From: Flavobacterium frigidimaris
GTDB taxonomy: Bacteria; Bacteroidota; Bacteroidia; Flavobacteriales; Flavobacteriaceae
DNA: 64,000 nucleotides
Direction of reading: 5' to 3'
Assembly: GCA_900129595.1 (NCBI GenBank)
Contig: FQWG01000004.1
Location: 328,800 to 392,799 of the forward strand
Translations under genes and position numbers: made by a program
The notes under the pieces: model-generated
Told to the model about the DNA's origin: nothing
Database searches by the model: none
The model's input: the letters and a program-made list of their open reading frames with translations, nothing else
Shown: positions 17,637 to 26,838 of the stretch, one piece after another
Layout: every line of letters starts with the position of its first letter
How positions within the stretch are numbered: position 1 is the first letter of the stretch

Positions 17637-20600
17637 CTAATTTTTTTTTAATACGATTATAGAATTATCCTCTGAAACAGATTCAAAACCAAGGTTAATT
17701 ATAGTGTTTTTTAAACCCGGACTATTTATTAAAATAACACAGAAAGTCATCGCAATAATTTTCTCAGGAGCATCTTTATAATTTTCATCAGAAATTAAAA
17801 CAGCATCATATTGATTTTCTAACGTCAGTTCGAGATTATCCAGATAAGATATTTTTCTCTTTTTAAGGAAATAATTCGTTTTAGCGACTTCACGTTTTTC
17901 TTCATCAGAATTGTATGAAACTATTTTTCGCTGTGGTTCCTGCAAGGTCAATAAAACGTCTAATTGCCCGTAATCATTTGACAAGTGCATTATTTTAGCT
18001 TTTGCCGAAATATGCTTATTTAGCTGATAATAAGTTTCTAAGTTATGTTGCAAATCATTTTTGACACTATTAATAATCTCAATTTCTTTGTAATCGTAAC
18101 TATGAATCAGCATTTTTTTGAAATATTCCGGGCCTTCTAATTCCTGACGCACTTTCTGGAATTCGGCTTTGAAATACGTACTTAACAGTTTTGTTCTTTC
18201 GGCATAATTTTTTCCGTAAGAAAGATTGTCCGGAGCAATTCTTTCTAAAATAGAAAGCGTAAGGTAACTGTGATGAATGACAAAATCGCCTTTCGGGATT
18301 GCTTCTGAAGCACCGTGAATCAAAACAGGAACAATGTCCAGATTAAATTCTTCCGCCAGATAAAAAGCACCTTTATGAAAACGCTTGATCTGATTACTCT
18401 CTGATCGTGTTCCTTCCGGAAAAATCATCAGCGAATAGCCTTCTTTTACTTTTTGGCGTAAATGTTCAACACCGCCTTCGATTCCTTCAGAAACCGGATA
18501 AAAACCAGCTTTTCTAACCGTACCGCCAAAAATAGGAGAGTTGTACACCCAGTCATTTACTAAAAATATAATTTTAGGACTCAACATTCCCATCGCCAGA
18601 ATATCGATAAAGGAAGAATGATTGGCAATAATTATCGCAGGTTTTTCGAAATGTTCGTTAAAGTTATTGATGACTTTTTTATGAATAAACGGATTCGAAT
18701 ACAATACTGATTTCATGAATTTTGAAATGCAATAACGGAATGCTTTCATCTTTGTTTTCTCCTTTATCGGAAGAATGGGCATGATGGTGATGCTGAAAAG
18801 TGACATCAAAATACCGCCAAGTCCGTAATAGGTAAACGAAATAATACCGTGAATAAAAGTGCGCAGTACAAACGGCGCATTTCCTTTTTTAGCACGATTC
18901 GATATAAATAATTTAAACAGAATAGGGTAGAAGATAAACGTAATAATCAGCGCAGCAAAAACCCCAATTAGGGAAACAGAAGAAATAGATCTCAAGGCCG
19001 GATGACGTGCAAAAATCATGGCACCAATTCCTAAAATAGTCGTAATAACTGCCAGGATTATAGAAGTTCTGTAAATCGCGATTTCGTTTTTACCGGTGGT
19101 ATATTCTTTTTGAAGTGCACTTGTCATGAAGATACTAAAATCGACACCATGACCAAAAATCAGTGTACAGACAATCATGCTGAAAATATTCATCTGAATG
19201 CCAAAAATCCCCATAATTCCAGCCGTTACAATTCCGGTTAGCGCAATTGGGATACAACTTACGATGACCAGTTCTAATCTTCTGAAAAAGAAAAATAAAA
19301 TCAGAATTACAGCAACAAAAGAATAATTAACAAGCGAGTTAAAGTCGGTTTTCAGCGTACTGAAAAACGTTTCATTCATTTGCTGACGGTCAATTGCAAT
19401 AACATTATTTTTTGCTGAAGCCGATTTGACAAAAGCATCTCTTTGTTCCGGTGTAACTTTTACCAAAGTTGAAATGGTGAAGAAACCATTTTTTTCGGTT
19501 ACAAATTCTTTCAGTTGCAAAGCCTGAACTTTTAGAAAATCTTCTGCCGCAATAGGCTTGAATTTATAATCTAAATGATCATAGAAAGCCGAATATGTTG
19601 TGGGTTTAAATCCGAGTTTTGAACCTTCGGAAATTAATTCAGATTCTAAAAGTTGTTTTTTATTGGTGTCCCAAAACGAATTCCATTTGTCGATTTTTTG
19701 TTGTTGCTGTTTCTGCGAAAGCATAATTCCGCCAACAGAACTGAAATGTACTATTTTGTTCGTTTGTTTTTCTTTTGATAGATCAGCAAAAAGTTGAGAA
19801 TTGTTTTGTAAAACTTCCTCCATACTTTTTCCGTATGACGCCACGTAAATGGTTTTCTCCGTGAGACTGGTGCTTTCTTCGAGATCTTTTTCGGCCGCTT
19901 TGATTTCCTTTGGAACAAAATTCAATTGCGATAAATCATTATTGAAGCCCACATTATTATAAGTAAAACAACAAATGATGGTGATTAAAACACAAAATCC
20001 AATCAGGAATTTATTGTTGTGAAACGAGAAATGAGCGAGTTTATCGATCCAGTTTTTCTTGTGATCAAAATTATTTTCTTTCGGTTTATACAAATGCGGT
20101 ACAATCAAAAGAGAGAAAAATGCCGAAGCCATAACAATTACAGCGGCAAAAATTCCTAAGTCGTTCAATGCATCAGATTTTACAAAAAGCAGACATAAAA
20201 AGGCTACGGCAGTTGTTGAACTACTCATGATTACAGGCATTGTAATGTCTTTGTACAACGTTTTTACGTCGCTGTTGTGTTTGTAATGCGTGAGAATATG
20301 TATCGAATAATCGATTGTGATTCCTAATAAAATAGAACCAATTCCGAGAGAAATAGCAGAAATTTGCTCTTTGACAAAATATAAAAAGGCCACGGCAAAT
20401 AAAGCGCCAAAAACCGTTGGAAGGAAAATGATTAACGGAATAAATATCTTTCGATAGAATAAAATCAAAATCAACATCAGCGTAATCATCGCAATTGTCG
20501 TGGTTAAGATAATGTCGCTTTTGATTTGACTCGCATTGGCAACCGCAATCAAAGCCGAACCAAAATAACTAATCGAGGTTTTGCCTTTGAATTTTGTATT

Positions 20601-21317
20601 TAAATTATCCTGAATCGATTTTAGATTATTGGCAAAAATGGTATTTTTCTCCGTTTCGCTAGAAGGAAGATTTGACGTAATAAAAAGCAACAGTTTCTTT
20701 TTGTCTTTGGTCATGACAAAACCATTGTTGAGCGTAAAATCGTCACCAATATTTAATTGCTGTAATTTTTTTAAAGCGATAAAAGAAATCCCTAACGGAT
20801 CTTGCAGAATAAAATCTTTGGTTACAAATCCCGATGGAGAAATTATCGATTTGTAATTTCCCTGAACCGTTGCCGCAATACTGTCTTTTTGAAGCTTGTT
20901 CTGAATCGCAGCATAATCTTTATTCTCCAGAAAAAGCGGTAAATTATTGTAGACAAAATCTATGGTTTCCTGAATGTTTTCTTCATCAATTTTTCCCTGA
21001 ATTCCGGTAACGTAAGGTTTACAGGATTTGGCCACACTGTCTGAAAAAATAGTGGCCATTTCTTTTAAATCTTCTTCCGTTCCGTTTTTATCCAATTTGA
21101 AAATAACGGTGATTTTATCAGCAAAGTTGAGCTGTTTCAACACTTTTGCCGTAACATCTGCCTTATCGTTTGTTGGAATCAATTTGGTAATGTCTTCCTC
21201 AAACTTAATTTGTGAAGCAAAATATCCAAAAGCGAATAGCATCAAAATAGCCAATACCACCGATAATTTTTTTCGTCGGTTTACAAACAAGTGAATGGCG
21301 TAGAAGTATTGATGCAT
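17637..21317 (-). CDS. MMPL/RND exporter fused to a PlsC-type acyltransferase and a Rossmann-like tail
   Basis: 1226 residues. Residues about 1-850 form an MMPL-type RND transporter with two sets of membrane helices and two periplasmic loops. A PlsC acyltransferase domain follows, with NHSSFID at about 898-904 (the NHxxxxD motif) and FPEGTRS at about 963-969. The last 150 residues look like a Rossmann methyltransferase-type fold (HLSNDYGQLDVLLTLQ, YDAVLISDENY) without a clear SAM motif. The fusion suggests that an acyl product is made or modified and moved across the inner membrane by one protein. The natural cargo would be the pigment or its lipid precursor. Confidence 0.85.
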   Translation of the reverse strand: MHQYFYAIHLFVNRRKKLSVVLAILMLFAFGYFASQIKFEEDITKLIPTNDKADVTAKVLKQLNFADKITVIFKLDKNGTEEDLKEMATIFSDSVAKSCKPYVTGIQGKIDEENIQETIDFVYNNLPLFLENKDYAAIQNKLQKDSIAATVQGNYKSIISPSGFVTKDFILQDPLGISFIALKKLQQLNIGDDFTLNNGFVMTKDKKKLLLFITSNLPSSETEKNTIFANNLKSIQDNLNTKFKGKTSISYFGSALIAVANASQIKSDIILTTTIAMITLMLILILFYRKIFIPLIIFLPTVFGALFAVAFLYFVKEQISAISLGIGSILLGITIDYSIHILTHYKHNSDVKTLYKDITMPVIMSSSTTAVAFLCLLFVKSDALNDLGIFAAVIVMASAFFSLLIVPHLYKPKENNFDHKKNWIDKLAHFSFHNNKFLIGFCVLITIICCFTYNNVGFNNDLSQLNFVPKEIKAAEKDLEESTSLTEKTIYVASYGKSMEEVLQNNSQLFADLSKEKQTNKIVHFSSVGGIMLSQKQQQQKIDKWNSFWDTNKKQLLESELISEGSKLGFKPTTYSAFYDHLDYKFKPIAAEDFLKVQALQLKEFVTEKNGFFTISTLVKVTPEQRDAFVKSASAKNNVIAIDRQQMNETFFSTLKTDFNSLVNYSFVAVILILFFFFRRLELVIVSCIPIALTGIVTAGIMGIFGIQMNIFSMIVCTLIFGHGVDFSIFMTSALQKEYTTGKNEIAIYRTSIILAVITTILGIGAMIFARHPALRSISSVSLIGVFAALIITFIFYPILFKLFISNRAKKGNAPFVLRTFIHGIISFTYYGLGGILMSLFSITIMPILPIKEKTKMKAFRYCISKFMKSVLYSNPFIHKKVINNFNEHFEKPAIIIANHSSFIDILAMGMLSPKIIFLVNDWVYNSPIFGGTVRKAGFYPVSEGIEGGVEHLRQKVKEGYSLMIFPEGTRSESNQIKRFHKGAFYLAEEFNLDIVPVLIHGASEAIPKGDFVIHHSYLTLSILERIAPDNLSYGKNYAERTKLLSTYFKAEFQKVRQELEGPEYFKKMLIHSYDYKEIEIINSVKNDLQHNLETYYQLNKHISAKAKIMHLSNDYGQLDVLLTLQEPQRKIVSYNSDEEKREVAKTNYFLKKRKISYLDNLELTLENQYDAVLISDENYKDAPEKIIAMTFCVILINSPGLKNTIINLGFESVSEDNSIIVLKKN

Positions 21318-21387
21318 GGTTATTTTTTAATTTTTGTTGCCACTCCCAATAGCTATCGGGATAAAGGATTAAAATGATTTTTTTTTA

Positions 21388-21435
21388 GCCACAAATTTCA
21401 CAAATTAATTCGTGAAAATTTGTGAAATTCGTGGC
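21388..21435. repeat. Strong intergenic stem-loop
   Basis: Arms at 21388-21406 and 21417-21435 pair at 18 of 19 positions around a 10-base loop. The phrase (AATTCGTGAAAATT.GTG.AATTCGTG) recurs at about 30207-30235, so it is a dispersed repeat family and not a site specific to this gene pair. Confidence 0.75.
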
Positions 21436-21487
21436 GAACTGACTCAGGATTTAAAATCAGTTTAATCGTTTAATCTGTGGCAAACTT

Positions 21488-22675
21488 TTACGTAATTTTT
21501 TTATTATTGTTAGAACTAAAAGCGGTTAAAAGTAAATAACTTATTAAGCCAAAAGTCAGTGCCAAAACGGATGCTAAAATAAGACTTCCCACGATATATT
21601 GTGTAGCATTTTTTTGAATATCATTAAGCGTTACCGAACTGTCTAAAATTAGAGGCGCATCATTGGAAACAAAGTAACTTCCCATTTTTAAAGAACCGTA
21701 AATAACAAAAGGAATAAAAGGGGGAAAACTTACATTCGAGGCCAGATAAGCAATGACTTTATTGAGCCTAAACAAAGCTGCGAAAGTAAAAAGCAAAACA
21801 GTTTGAAATCCCCAAAACGGAGAAATTCCGATGAAAATACCCAAAGCAATTGCGGCTGATTTTTTAAAATTAGAATCAGAACTTTCTAAGATATCTTCAA
21901 GAAAGAATTTTTTAAAGCCTTTTTTTTTTGCTCTTCTAAAAAAATCTCTGGGTTTGATGTACAACAATGCATTGATAACCAAAACGGTGTTGAGAATGCT
22001 GATTCGGGTAAAATCCTTAAACGGTCGGAAATGCGAAACGCGTTCTGCAGGATCATAGAGAATCTGAATCGGAATGTTTTTTACCACAATTCCTTTCCAG
22101 GCAGAACGGACAATAACTTCAATTTCGAATTCAAATTTATTGGTATAAAACTGCTTCGGAATCAATTGTAAAGGATACAATCGAAATCCGGATTGGGTAT
22201 CGTCCAGCTTAATTCCGGTTTCAAACTTAAACCAGAAATTCGAAAATTTATTCCCAAAACTACTTTTCTTAGGTATATTTTCCTGTGTCATATTCCGACT
22301 TCCAATCAATAAAGAATTGGGTTCTTTTTGAATCTCAGCAATAAAATTGGGAATATCATCAGCAAAATGCTGACCATCAGAATCGATCGTGATGGCATAT
22401 TCAAAGTTCATTTCAATTGCTTTTCTAAAACCATTTCGGAGCGCCCTTCCTTTTCCTAAATTTGCAGGATGATGAATTTGGGTAAGCTCCGAATATTGCT
22501 TTAAAATTTCATTGGTTGTATCTGTTGAACCATCATTGACAATAATGATATTGTGAGTAAAGTCTAAAATAGAATCCAGCACTTTTTTCAACGTTTTGTG
22601 ATTGTTGTACGTTGGTACAATAACACAAAAATGAGTTGAATTAAGTAATTCCTGCTGAGATAAAGTTGGTTGCAT
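21488..22675 (-). CDS. GT2 glycosyltransferase fused to a DUF2062 membrane domain
   Basis: 395 residues. Residues about 15-230 are a family 2 glycosyltransferase (CVIVPTYNNHKTLKKVLDSI, IIVNDGSTDTT, ITIDSDGQHF with the DxD-type acid pair). Residues about 250-390 are a DUF2062 domain with three membrane helices (AIALGIFIGISPFWGFQTVL). The enzyme resembles dolichyl-phosphate-type GT2 enzymes. It is a regular member of flexirubin clusters, but no sugar is known on flexirubin, so its role here is unclear; it may glycosylate a lipid. It is the gene upstream of the MMPL fusion, with a repeat-bearing gap of 170 bases between them. Confidence 0.85.
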   Translation of the reverse strand: MQPTLSQQELLNSTHFCVIVPTYNNHKTLKKVLDSILDFTHNIIIVNDGSTDTTNEILKQYSELTQIHHPANLGKGRALRNGFRKAIEMNFEYAITIDSDGQHFADDIPNFIAEIQKEPNSLLIGSRNMTQENIPKKSSFGNKFSNFWFKFETGIKLDDTQSGFRLYPLQLIPKQFYTNKFEFEIEVIVRSAWKGIVVKNIPIQILYDPAERVSHFRPFKDFTRISILNTVLVINALLYIKPRDFFRRAKKKGFKKFFLEDILESSDSNFKKSAAIALGIFIGISPFWGFQTVLLFTFAALFRLNKVIAYLASNVSFPPFIPFVIYGSLKMGSYFVSNDAPLILDSSVTLNDIQKNATQYIVGSLILASVLALTFGLISYLLLTAFSSNNNKKIT

Positions 22676-22694
22676 TTGGGATTTTTTTCTTGAC

Positions 22695-23180
22695 CTACTT
22701 TACAAATTGTTTCTCTTTTTCAGAGAAGCTTTTCGATTGTAAAACAAAGTCTTTCAGGTATTCTTTTAAAACACCACTTTGTTCAGCGTAATGATCAGTA
22801 ATAAACTTCTTGTCTTCTTTGATGTTCTTTTTATAACCGGTAATTCCGGGAACATCTTCCTGAATACTCAATCGAATCATTCTGATTTCAATATTTTTAG
22901 GATCACTTTTTAACGTCGCTTCAAGAAGTTTAGCACCTTCTTTAAAACGCGAAATTTTGCTTCCTATCAGGTTTTCAAATTTAGAATCTACCAAAATGGA
23001 AGCTGCTTTATAAGCCACTAAAATTTTCTCATCGTTGTTTGAAATTCCGGAAAGTTTCTCTGTAAACTCTTTGGCATTTGATTCTGATTTTGCAACATCA
23101 GGATAGATTTTTCGGATCGTAGCCAAATCTGGTGTGTTGGCAAAATTTATCCATAGAAATAATGATAATAGTAATTTCAT
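22695..23180 (-). CDS. Small exported protein of unknown function
   Basis: 161 residues. The first 15 or so form a hydrophobic export signal (MKLLLSLFLWINFANT). The rest is helical with a TPR-like stretch (EGAKLLEATLKSDPKNIEIRMIRLSIQ). I do not recognise a named family. It sits 2 bases from the FabZ-like gene upstream and 19 bases from the glycosyltransferase downstream, so it is part of the cluster transcript, and a periplasmic assistant role is possible. Confidence 0.7.
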   Translation of the reverse strand: MKLLLSLFLWINFANTPDLATIRKIYPDVAKSESNAKEFTEKLSGISNNDEKILVAYKAASILVDSKFENLIGSKISRFKEGAKLLEATLKSDPKNIEIRMIRLSIQEDVPGITGYKKNIKEDKKFITDHYAEQSGVLKEYLKDFVLQSKSFSEKEKQFVK

Positions 23181-23182
23181 AG

Positions 23183-23554
23183 TTATAGTTTTTTATACAC
23201 ATTGCTTAATTTTAAAGCAACGGTGTCGTTAAAATATGTGGTGTTTTTCACCTTTACCAAATCATCTTCTGTGGTTGTTATGTCAAGTTCTAAACGCAAT
23301 TCCGGATTTGTTTCCGGATTAATCAATGCCATGAATTTTACATTTGTAAGCGTTTGAATCATCAGCGTACTTTTAGTAATTGATTCTGTAAGTTCTTTGA
23401 TAATCTGAATCATGCAAACACCCGGCATGATTGGGTTTCCTGGAAAATGACCTTTAAAAACCTCATGATTGGCATTAACTAATATACGAATATTATATTT
23501 AGCATCTCCTGTTTTTTCTTCTGAAAGTACTTTATAAAAGTCTTTTAAAACCAT
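23183..23554 (-). CDS. FabZ/ApeI-like hot-dog dehydratase with His but no acid partner
   Basis: 123 residues, a single hot-dog fold. The FabZ catalytic His is present at 36 in GHFPGNPIMPGV, but the following helix that should hold the catalytic Glu (ILEAMAQ in E. coli FabZ) reads CMIQIIKEL, putting Gln50 at that place. In hot-dog dimers each active site takes residues from both chains, so this protein may need a partner with the acid, such as the two proteins at 34432-35330. The expected reaction is removal of water from 3-hydroxyacyl-ACP during polyene elongation. Confidence 0.8.
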   Translation of the reverse strand: MVLKDFYKVLSEEKTGDAKYNIRILVNANHEVFKGHFPGNPIMPGVCMIQIIKELTESITKSTLMIQTLTNVKFMALINPETNPELRLELDITTTEDDLVKVKNTTYFNDTVALKLSNVYKKL

Positions 23555-23566
23555 ATTTGTATTTTT

Positions 23567-23755
23567 TTATTTCGTTTCAAAAGAGTAAGAAATCCCTATT
23601 TGAAAATTGATATTAGTATTATAATCACCAAACAAGTAATGACTATTAGAATTATTATGATAGTAATCGCTGTCTAAAACATCTAAAAAACCTTTTTTAA
23701 ATCTAAATTCAATTGCAAGACCTGAAGGCATTCGATAAGCAATACCTGTTGTCCG
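23567..23755 (-). pseudogene. C-terminal remnant of an outer membrane beta-barrel protein
   Basis: A 62-residue open frame follows an in-frame stop at 23756-23758 and has no usable start. It reads GIAYRMPSGLAIEFRFKKG at its beginning and ends INFQIGISYSFETK with alternating polar and aromatic residues, the classic end of a small flavobacterial outer-membrane barrel. It lies in a different frame from the deacetylase fragment it abuts, which suggests that a deletion removed the front of this gene and the back of the deacetylase gene. Confidence 0.65.
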
Positions 23756-24108
23756 TTAGCAATAATTTGTTTTAGGATTTCAGGATGCGCTTCAATATTT
23801 TTTCCGATGCAAAAGAAAGTCGCTTTTACGTCGTGTTTTTTTAATAATTCTAAAACTTCTAAAGTAAAAACAGTTGGTCCGTCATCGAAAGTGATAGCGA
23901 TTTTTTTCTCCGTTTCCAACGGATTATTACAAAATGCTTTGACATGATAATCAGAAGATATTCGGGAAGAACCAACAGCGTTTATTCCCAGCCAAATCAA
24001 AACAATTGCGATATACCATGCCCAGCTAATTGCTGTATAAAAGTTCAGAAGAACCAGTAAAAGCAATAAAAAGAGAAAGAATAACGAAATGTTTTTATGC
24101 GTTATCAT
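23683..24108 (-). pseudogene. Truncated polysaccharide deacetylase (NodB fold)
   Basis: 141 codons remain. Two N-terminal hydrophobic segments (about 8-45) lead to the start of a NodB domain: ITFDDGPTVFTLEVLELL with the catalytic Asp-Asp, then VKATFFCIGKNIEAHPEILKQIIANG. After ANG the sequence should continue with the HxxH metal site, but changes to QQVLLIECLQVLQLNLDLKK, which is the out-of-frame reading of a barrel gene. The zinc-binding His pair and the rest of the barrel are lost, so the enzyme must be inactive. The start overlaps the stop of the upstream ketosynthase-like gene by 4 bases. Confidence 0.85.
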
Positions 24109-25166
24109 TTTGTGATCAAAGTAAAACTATGATTTTTTCCATTCAATTGATTGTACAATAAAATGGTATTATAAGTTGGTTTTTCAACCGAATTTACTTT
24201 TATGATTTCGGGAAGTTCCTGTGTTTTAATAATTTTTGCTGCCATCCATAAAGCAAAAGCAGAAGCAGTATCGTACTCACCGCTCAAATGTTTGTAATAC
24301 AATTGAGGTGTTGCTGCAAAAGCATTTTCAGCAAGATTTTTATAATAGTTTTCGAAATCTATATTTCCGTCAAAACCTAAAACTAAAGCATCAACATCGG
24401 AAATCTCTAAATTATTTGATTTCAGAAATGATTTAATTTCGGCTTCAATTTCGTTTTCTTCGAGGGTATTTATAATGGCAATATCCAGAACTTCGGCATA
24501 AGTTGTGTCTTTTCTTTCATTTTCTAAAACAAAAAAACTGGCTCCTTCGCCATAAACAGCACCGCTTGTAGTAGAAGTCAAAACATCATAAGGCGCTTTA
24601 TCGTCTTCTTTTATACGACCGGAAAGTTTAAAAAGTGCGGTTGTATAATCACCATTTTCGTCAACTCCACCAATTAAAACTGATTGGGCTTCTTCTTCCT
24701 CGATTTGCATTTTAGCATCTAAAAGTGCCGATTCAAAAGAAACAGCGCCATTTACATACGTAAAATTATAACCTTTGCATTGCTGCAACAAGGCGATTTG
24801 CGCACCAACGGTATTGTGAGTCGACTGAATAAAAGAAGTTGGTGTTAAAAACTCTTCGTTATTATCCAGGATACTTTTCAGGAATTTTTCAGAATCTTCG
24901 ATGCATCCTAAACCGGTTCCGGTAATGATAGCATCTACTTTTTCGACATTGGCATCTTTCATGGCTAAAGCCGAAGCAACGATTCCGTTTTTTACGCCTT
25001 TCGCCATTCTTCTGCTGGCGGCTGGTGAAATGTATTCTTTGTAAACGGGCGGAACGATTGCCAGTACATTTTGATCATGATTGACAATAGCTTCTTCTAA
25101 AAAAACAGTATCAAATGTTTTTTGAGTCGAAATACAGCCTACTCCATTTATATATGTTTTTTTCAT
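24105..25166 (-). CDS. Ketosynthase-like chain length factor (no active-site Cys)
   Basis: 353 residues with a thiolase fold. At the place of the ketosynthase TACSSG motif it reads YVNGAVSFES (about 138-146), without the Cys; HGTATP is also missing. Such dead partners act as chain length factors beside an active ketosynthase, as ApeC does with ApeO in aryl polyene synthesis. The active partner is most likely the ketosynthase encoded just upstream (25248-26444), 81 bases away. It probably helps set polyene length. Confidence 0.85.
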   Translation of the reverse strand: MKKTYINGVGCISTQKTFDTVFLEEAIVNHDQNVLAIVPPVYKEYISPAASRRMAKGVKNGIVASALAMKDANVEKVDAIITGTGLGCIEDSEKFLKSILDNNEEFLTPTSFIQSTHNTVGAQIALLQQCKGYNFTYVNGAVSFESALLDAKMQIEEEEAQSVLIGGVDENGDYTTALFKLSGRIKEDDKAPYDVLTSTTSGAVYGEGASFFVLENERKDTTYAEVLDIAIINTLEENEIEAEIKSFLKSNNLEISDVDALVLGFDGNIDFENYYKNLAENAFAATPQLYYKHLSGEYDTASAFALWMAAKIIKTQELPEIIKVNSVEKPTYNTILLYNQLNGKNHSFTLITK

Positions 25167-25247
25167 GCGAAGATTAAATTTGTTGTTTTAAAGGAACATG
25201 GAATCGTCATTATTAATTTATTTTTTATTGGAATCATGACGATTTCA

Positions 25248-26444
25248 TTAGCTTTTTGAAAATATAAGGGTGGAACAATTTCCTCCAAAACCAAAAGAGT
25301 TGGATAAAACGTGTTCGATATTTTTATTTTTTAACGAAGTCTGAGGCTGCAAATCAAATTCTTCCATTTGATTTTCGAAATTCAAATTCGGATACACCAC
25401 ATTATTCTGAATCGCCAAAACGCTGTAAACCGCTTCAATTGCTGCTGCCGCGGCCAAAGTATGTCCGGTAAAGGGTTTTGTAGAACTAAAATCAGGCACT
25501 TTTTCGTCCTGATAGATTCTCTTTAAAGCTCTTCCTTCAGATAAATCGTTGTTGGGAGTTGCTGTTCCGTGTACGTTGATATAATCGATTTCAGAAGGTT
25601 TTAAACCCGAAACTTCAAATGCTTTTTTCATTGCCAAATAAGCACCATCTCCATTTTCTGAAGAAGCAGTCTGGTGAAAAGCGTCATTTGCATTTCCGTA
25701 ACCCGAAACTCTTGCCAGCACTTTTTTGTTTTGTTTTGCCACAACTTCATCTGATTCTAAAACCAAATATGCTGCAGCTTCGCCCAGGTTTAAGCCTTTT
25801 CGTTCATTGTCAAAAGGTTTGTTGTAATCGTCTGATAAAATCATCAAAGTCTTGAATCCGTTAATCGTAAATTTTGCCAAACCATCGGCTCCGCCCACAA
25901 TAACACGATCTAATTTTCCGGTTTTTATCAGTCTTGCACCCAGCATAATCGCGTTTGCTGCAGACGAACAAGCCGTACTAATAGTCGTAACGATTCCTTT
26001 TAGTCCCAGTTCTTCTGCAATTTTCTCCGCCACATCACCGCCATCATGGCAAGTAATGTATTTAACCAATTCAGGATGTGTGAAATAATCGTAATAATGT
26101 CTTTCAGTCATGTCCATTCCGCCCACGCTTGTAGCCGAAATAAGTCCGGTTCTGAATTCGTTTATCGATGTAATTCCGGCATTTTCAACAGCTTGTTTTG
26201 CTGCCAAAGTACCGATCATTGCTGTTCTCGAAAAGTTATTATCTTCAGTAAGGTTCAATTCTTTAACTAATTCTTCATTGGTTTTTTTGATTTCTCCCAC
26301 CTTAATAACATCCGCATGAACTGTCGAAATATTTGTGATACGGGAAATGCCAATTTTATTTTCGATCAACGAAATATAATTTTCTTCGACTGAATTTCCA
26401 ATCGAAGAGATAATTCCCATTCCGGTTATTGCAACACCTTTCAT
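25248..26444 (-). CDS. Beta-ketoacyl-ACP synthase (FabF/ApeO type)
   Basis: 398 residues. The full catalytic triad is readable: Cys159 (STACSSA), His292 (NVHGTATP) and His328 (PFTGHTLAA). It should carry out decarboxylative condensation of malonyl-ACP with the growing aryl polyene chain. It heads the pair with the Cys-less partner downstream. A 134-base gap filled with inverted repeats separates it from the acyl carrier protein gene upstream. Confidence 0.93.
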   Translation of the reverse strand: MKGVAITGMGIISSIGNSVEENYISLIENKIGISRITNISTVHADVIKVGEIKKTNEELVKELNLTEDNNFSRTAMIGTLAAKQAVENAGITSINEFRTGLISATSVGGMDMTERHYYDYFTHPELVKYITCHDGGDVAEKIAEELGLKGIVTTISTACSSAANAIMLGARLIKTGKLDRVIVGGADGLAKFTINGFKTLMILSDDYNKPFDNERKGLNLGEAAAYLVLESDEVVAKQNKKVLARVSGYGNANDAFHQTASSENGDGAYLAMKKAFEVSGLKPSEIDYINVHGTATPNNDLSEGRALKRIYQDEKVPDFSSTKPFTGHTLAAAAAIEAVYSVLAIQNNVVYPNLNFENQMEEFDLQPQTSLKNKNIEHVLSNSFGFGGNCSTLIFSKS

Positions 26445-26446
26445 TG

Positions 26447-26580
26447 TAGACTTGCTTAGATTATTAGATTTTTAGACTTGCTTAGATTATTAGATAGTAG
26501 ACTTCTTAGATTTTGTAATTTCCAGATTTAGACATTTTTGTCTAAGTTGTCTAAAAATCTAAGCAAGTCTAAGCAGTCTT
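26447..26580. repeat. Direct and inverted repeat block between ketosynthase and ACP genes
   Basis: A 23-base unit TAGACTTGCTTAGATTATTAGAT occurs twice (26447-26469 and 26473-26495), a shortened form follows at about 26498, and its reverse complement appears at about 26551-26578, so the block can fold into alternative stem-loops. It fills nearly the whole intergenic space. It belongs with the other phrase-like repeats of the window and does not encode protein. Confidence 0.75.
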
Positions 26581-26836
26581 ATTTTGTTCTGTTAGCGCTA
26601 ATATAAGCAGCCATCGTTTCAATCGACTGGAAAATTGTTTTTCCTTCTTTTGGGTCAACCAATTTAATTCCGTAATCTTTATCTAAAATCACAATTAATT
26701 CAAGCGCATCAATGGAGTCTAAACCTAAACCATCTCCAAACAAAGGATCGTTATCAGCAATATCTTCAATTGCGATATCTTCAAGATTTAATGTAGTAAT
26801 GATTTTATTTTTTAATTCTTCTTTTAATGCTTCCAT
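26579..26836 (-). CDS. Acyl carrier protein
   Basis: 85 residues with the four-helix ACP pattern. Ser41 in GLGLDSIDALEL is the phosphopantetheine attachment site. Acidic residues follow, as expected for docking to ketosynthases. It is one of two carrier proteins in the cluster (the other at 40496-40750) and probably carries the growing aryl polyene or the starter acid. It ends 2 bases past the stop of the upstream ketosynthase-like gene, so they are co-translated. Confidence 0.93.
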   Translation of the reverse strand: MEALKEELKNKIITTLNLEDIAIEDIADNDPLFGDGLGLDSIDALELIVILDKDYGIKLVDPKEGKTIFQSIETMAAYISANRTK

Positions 26837-26838
26837 GA

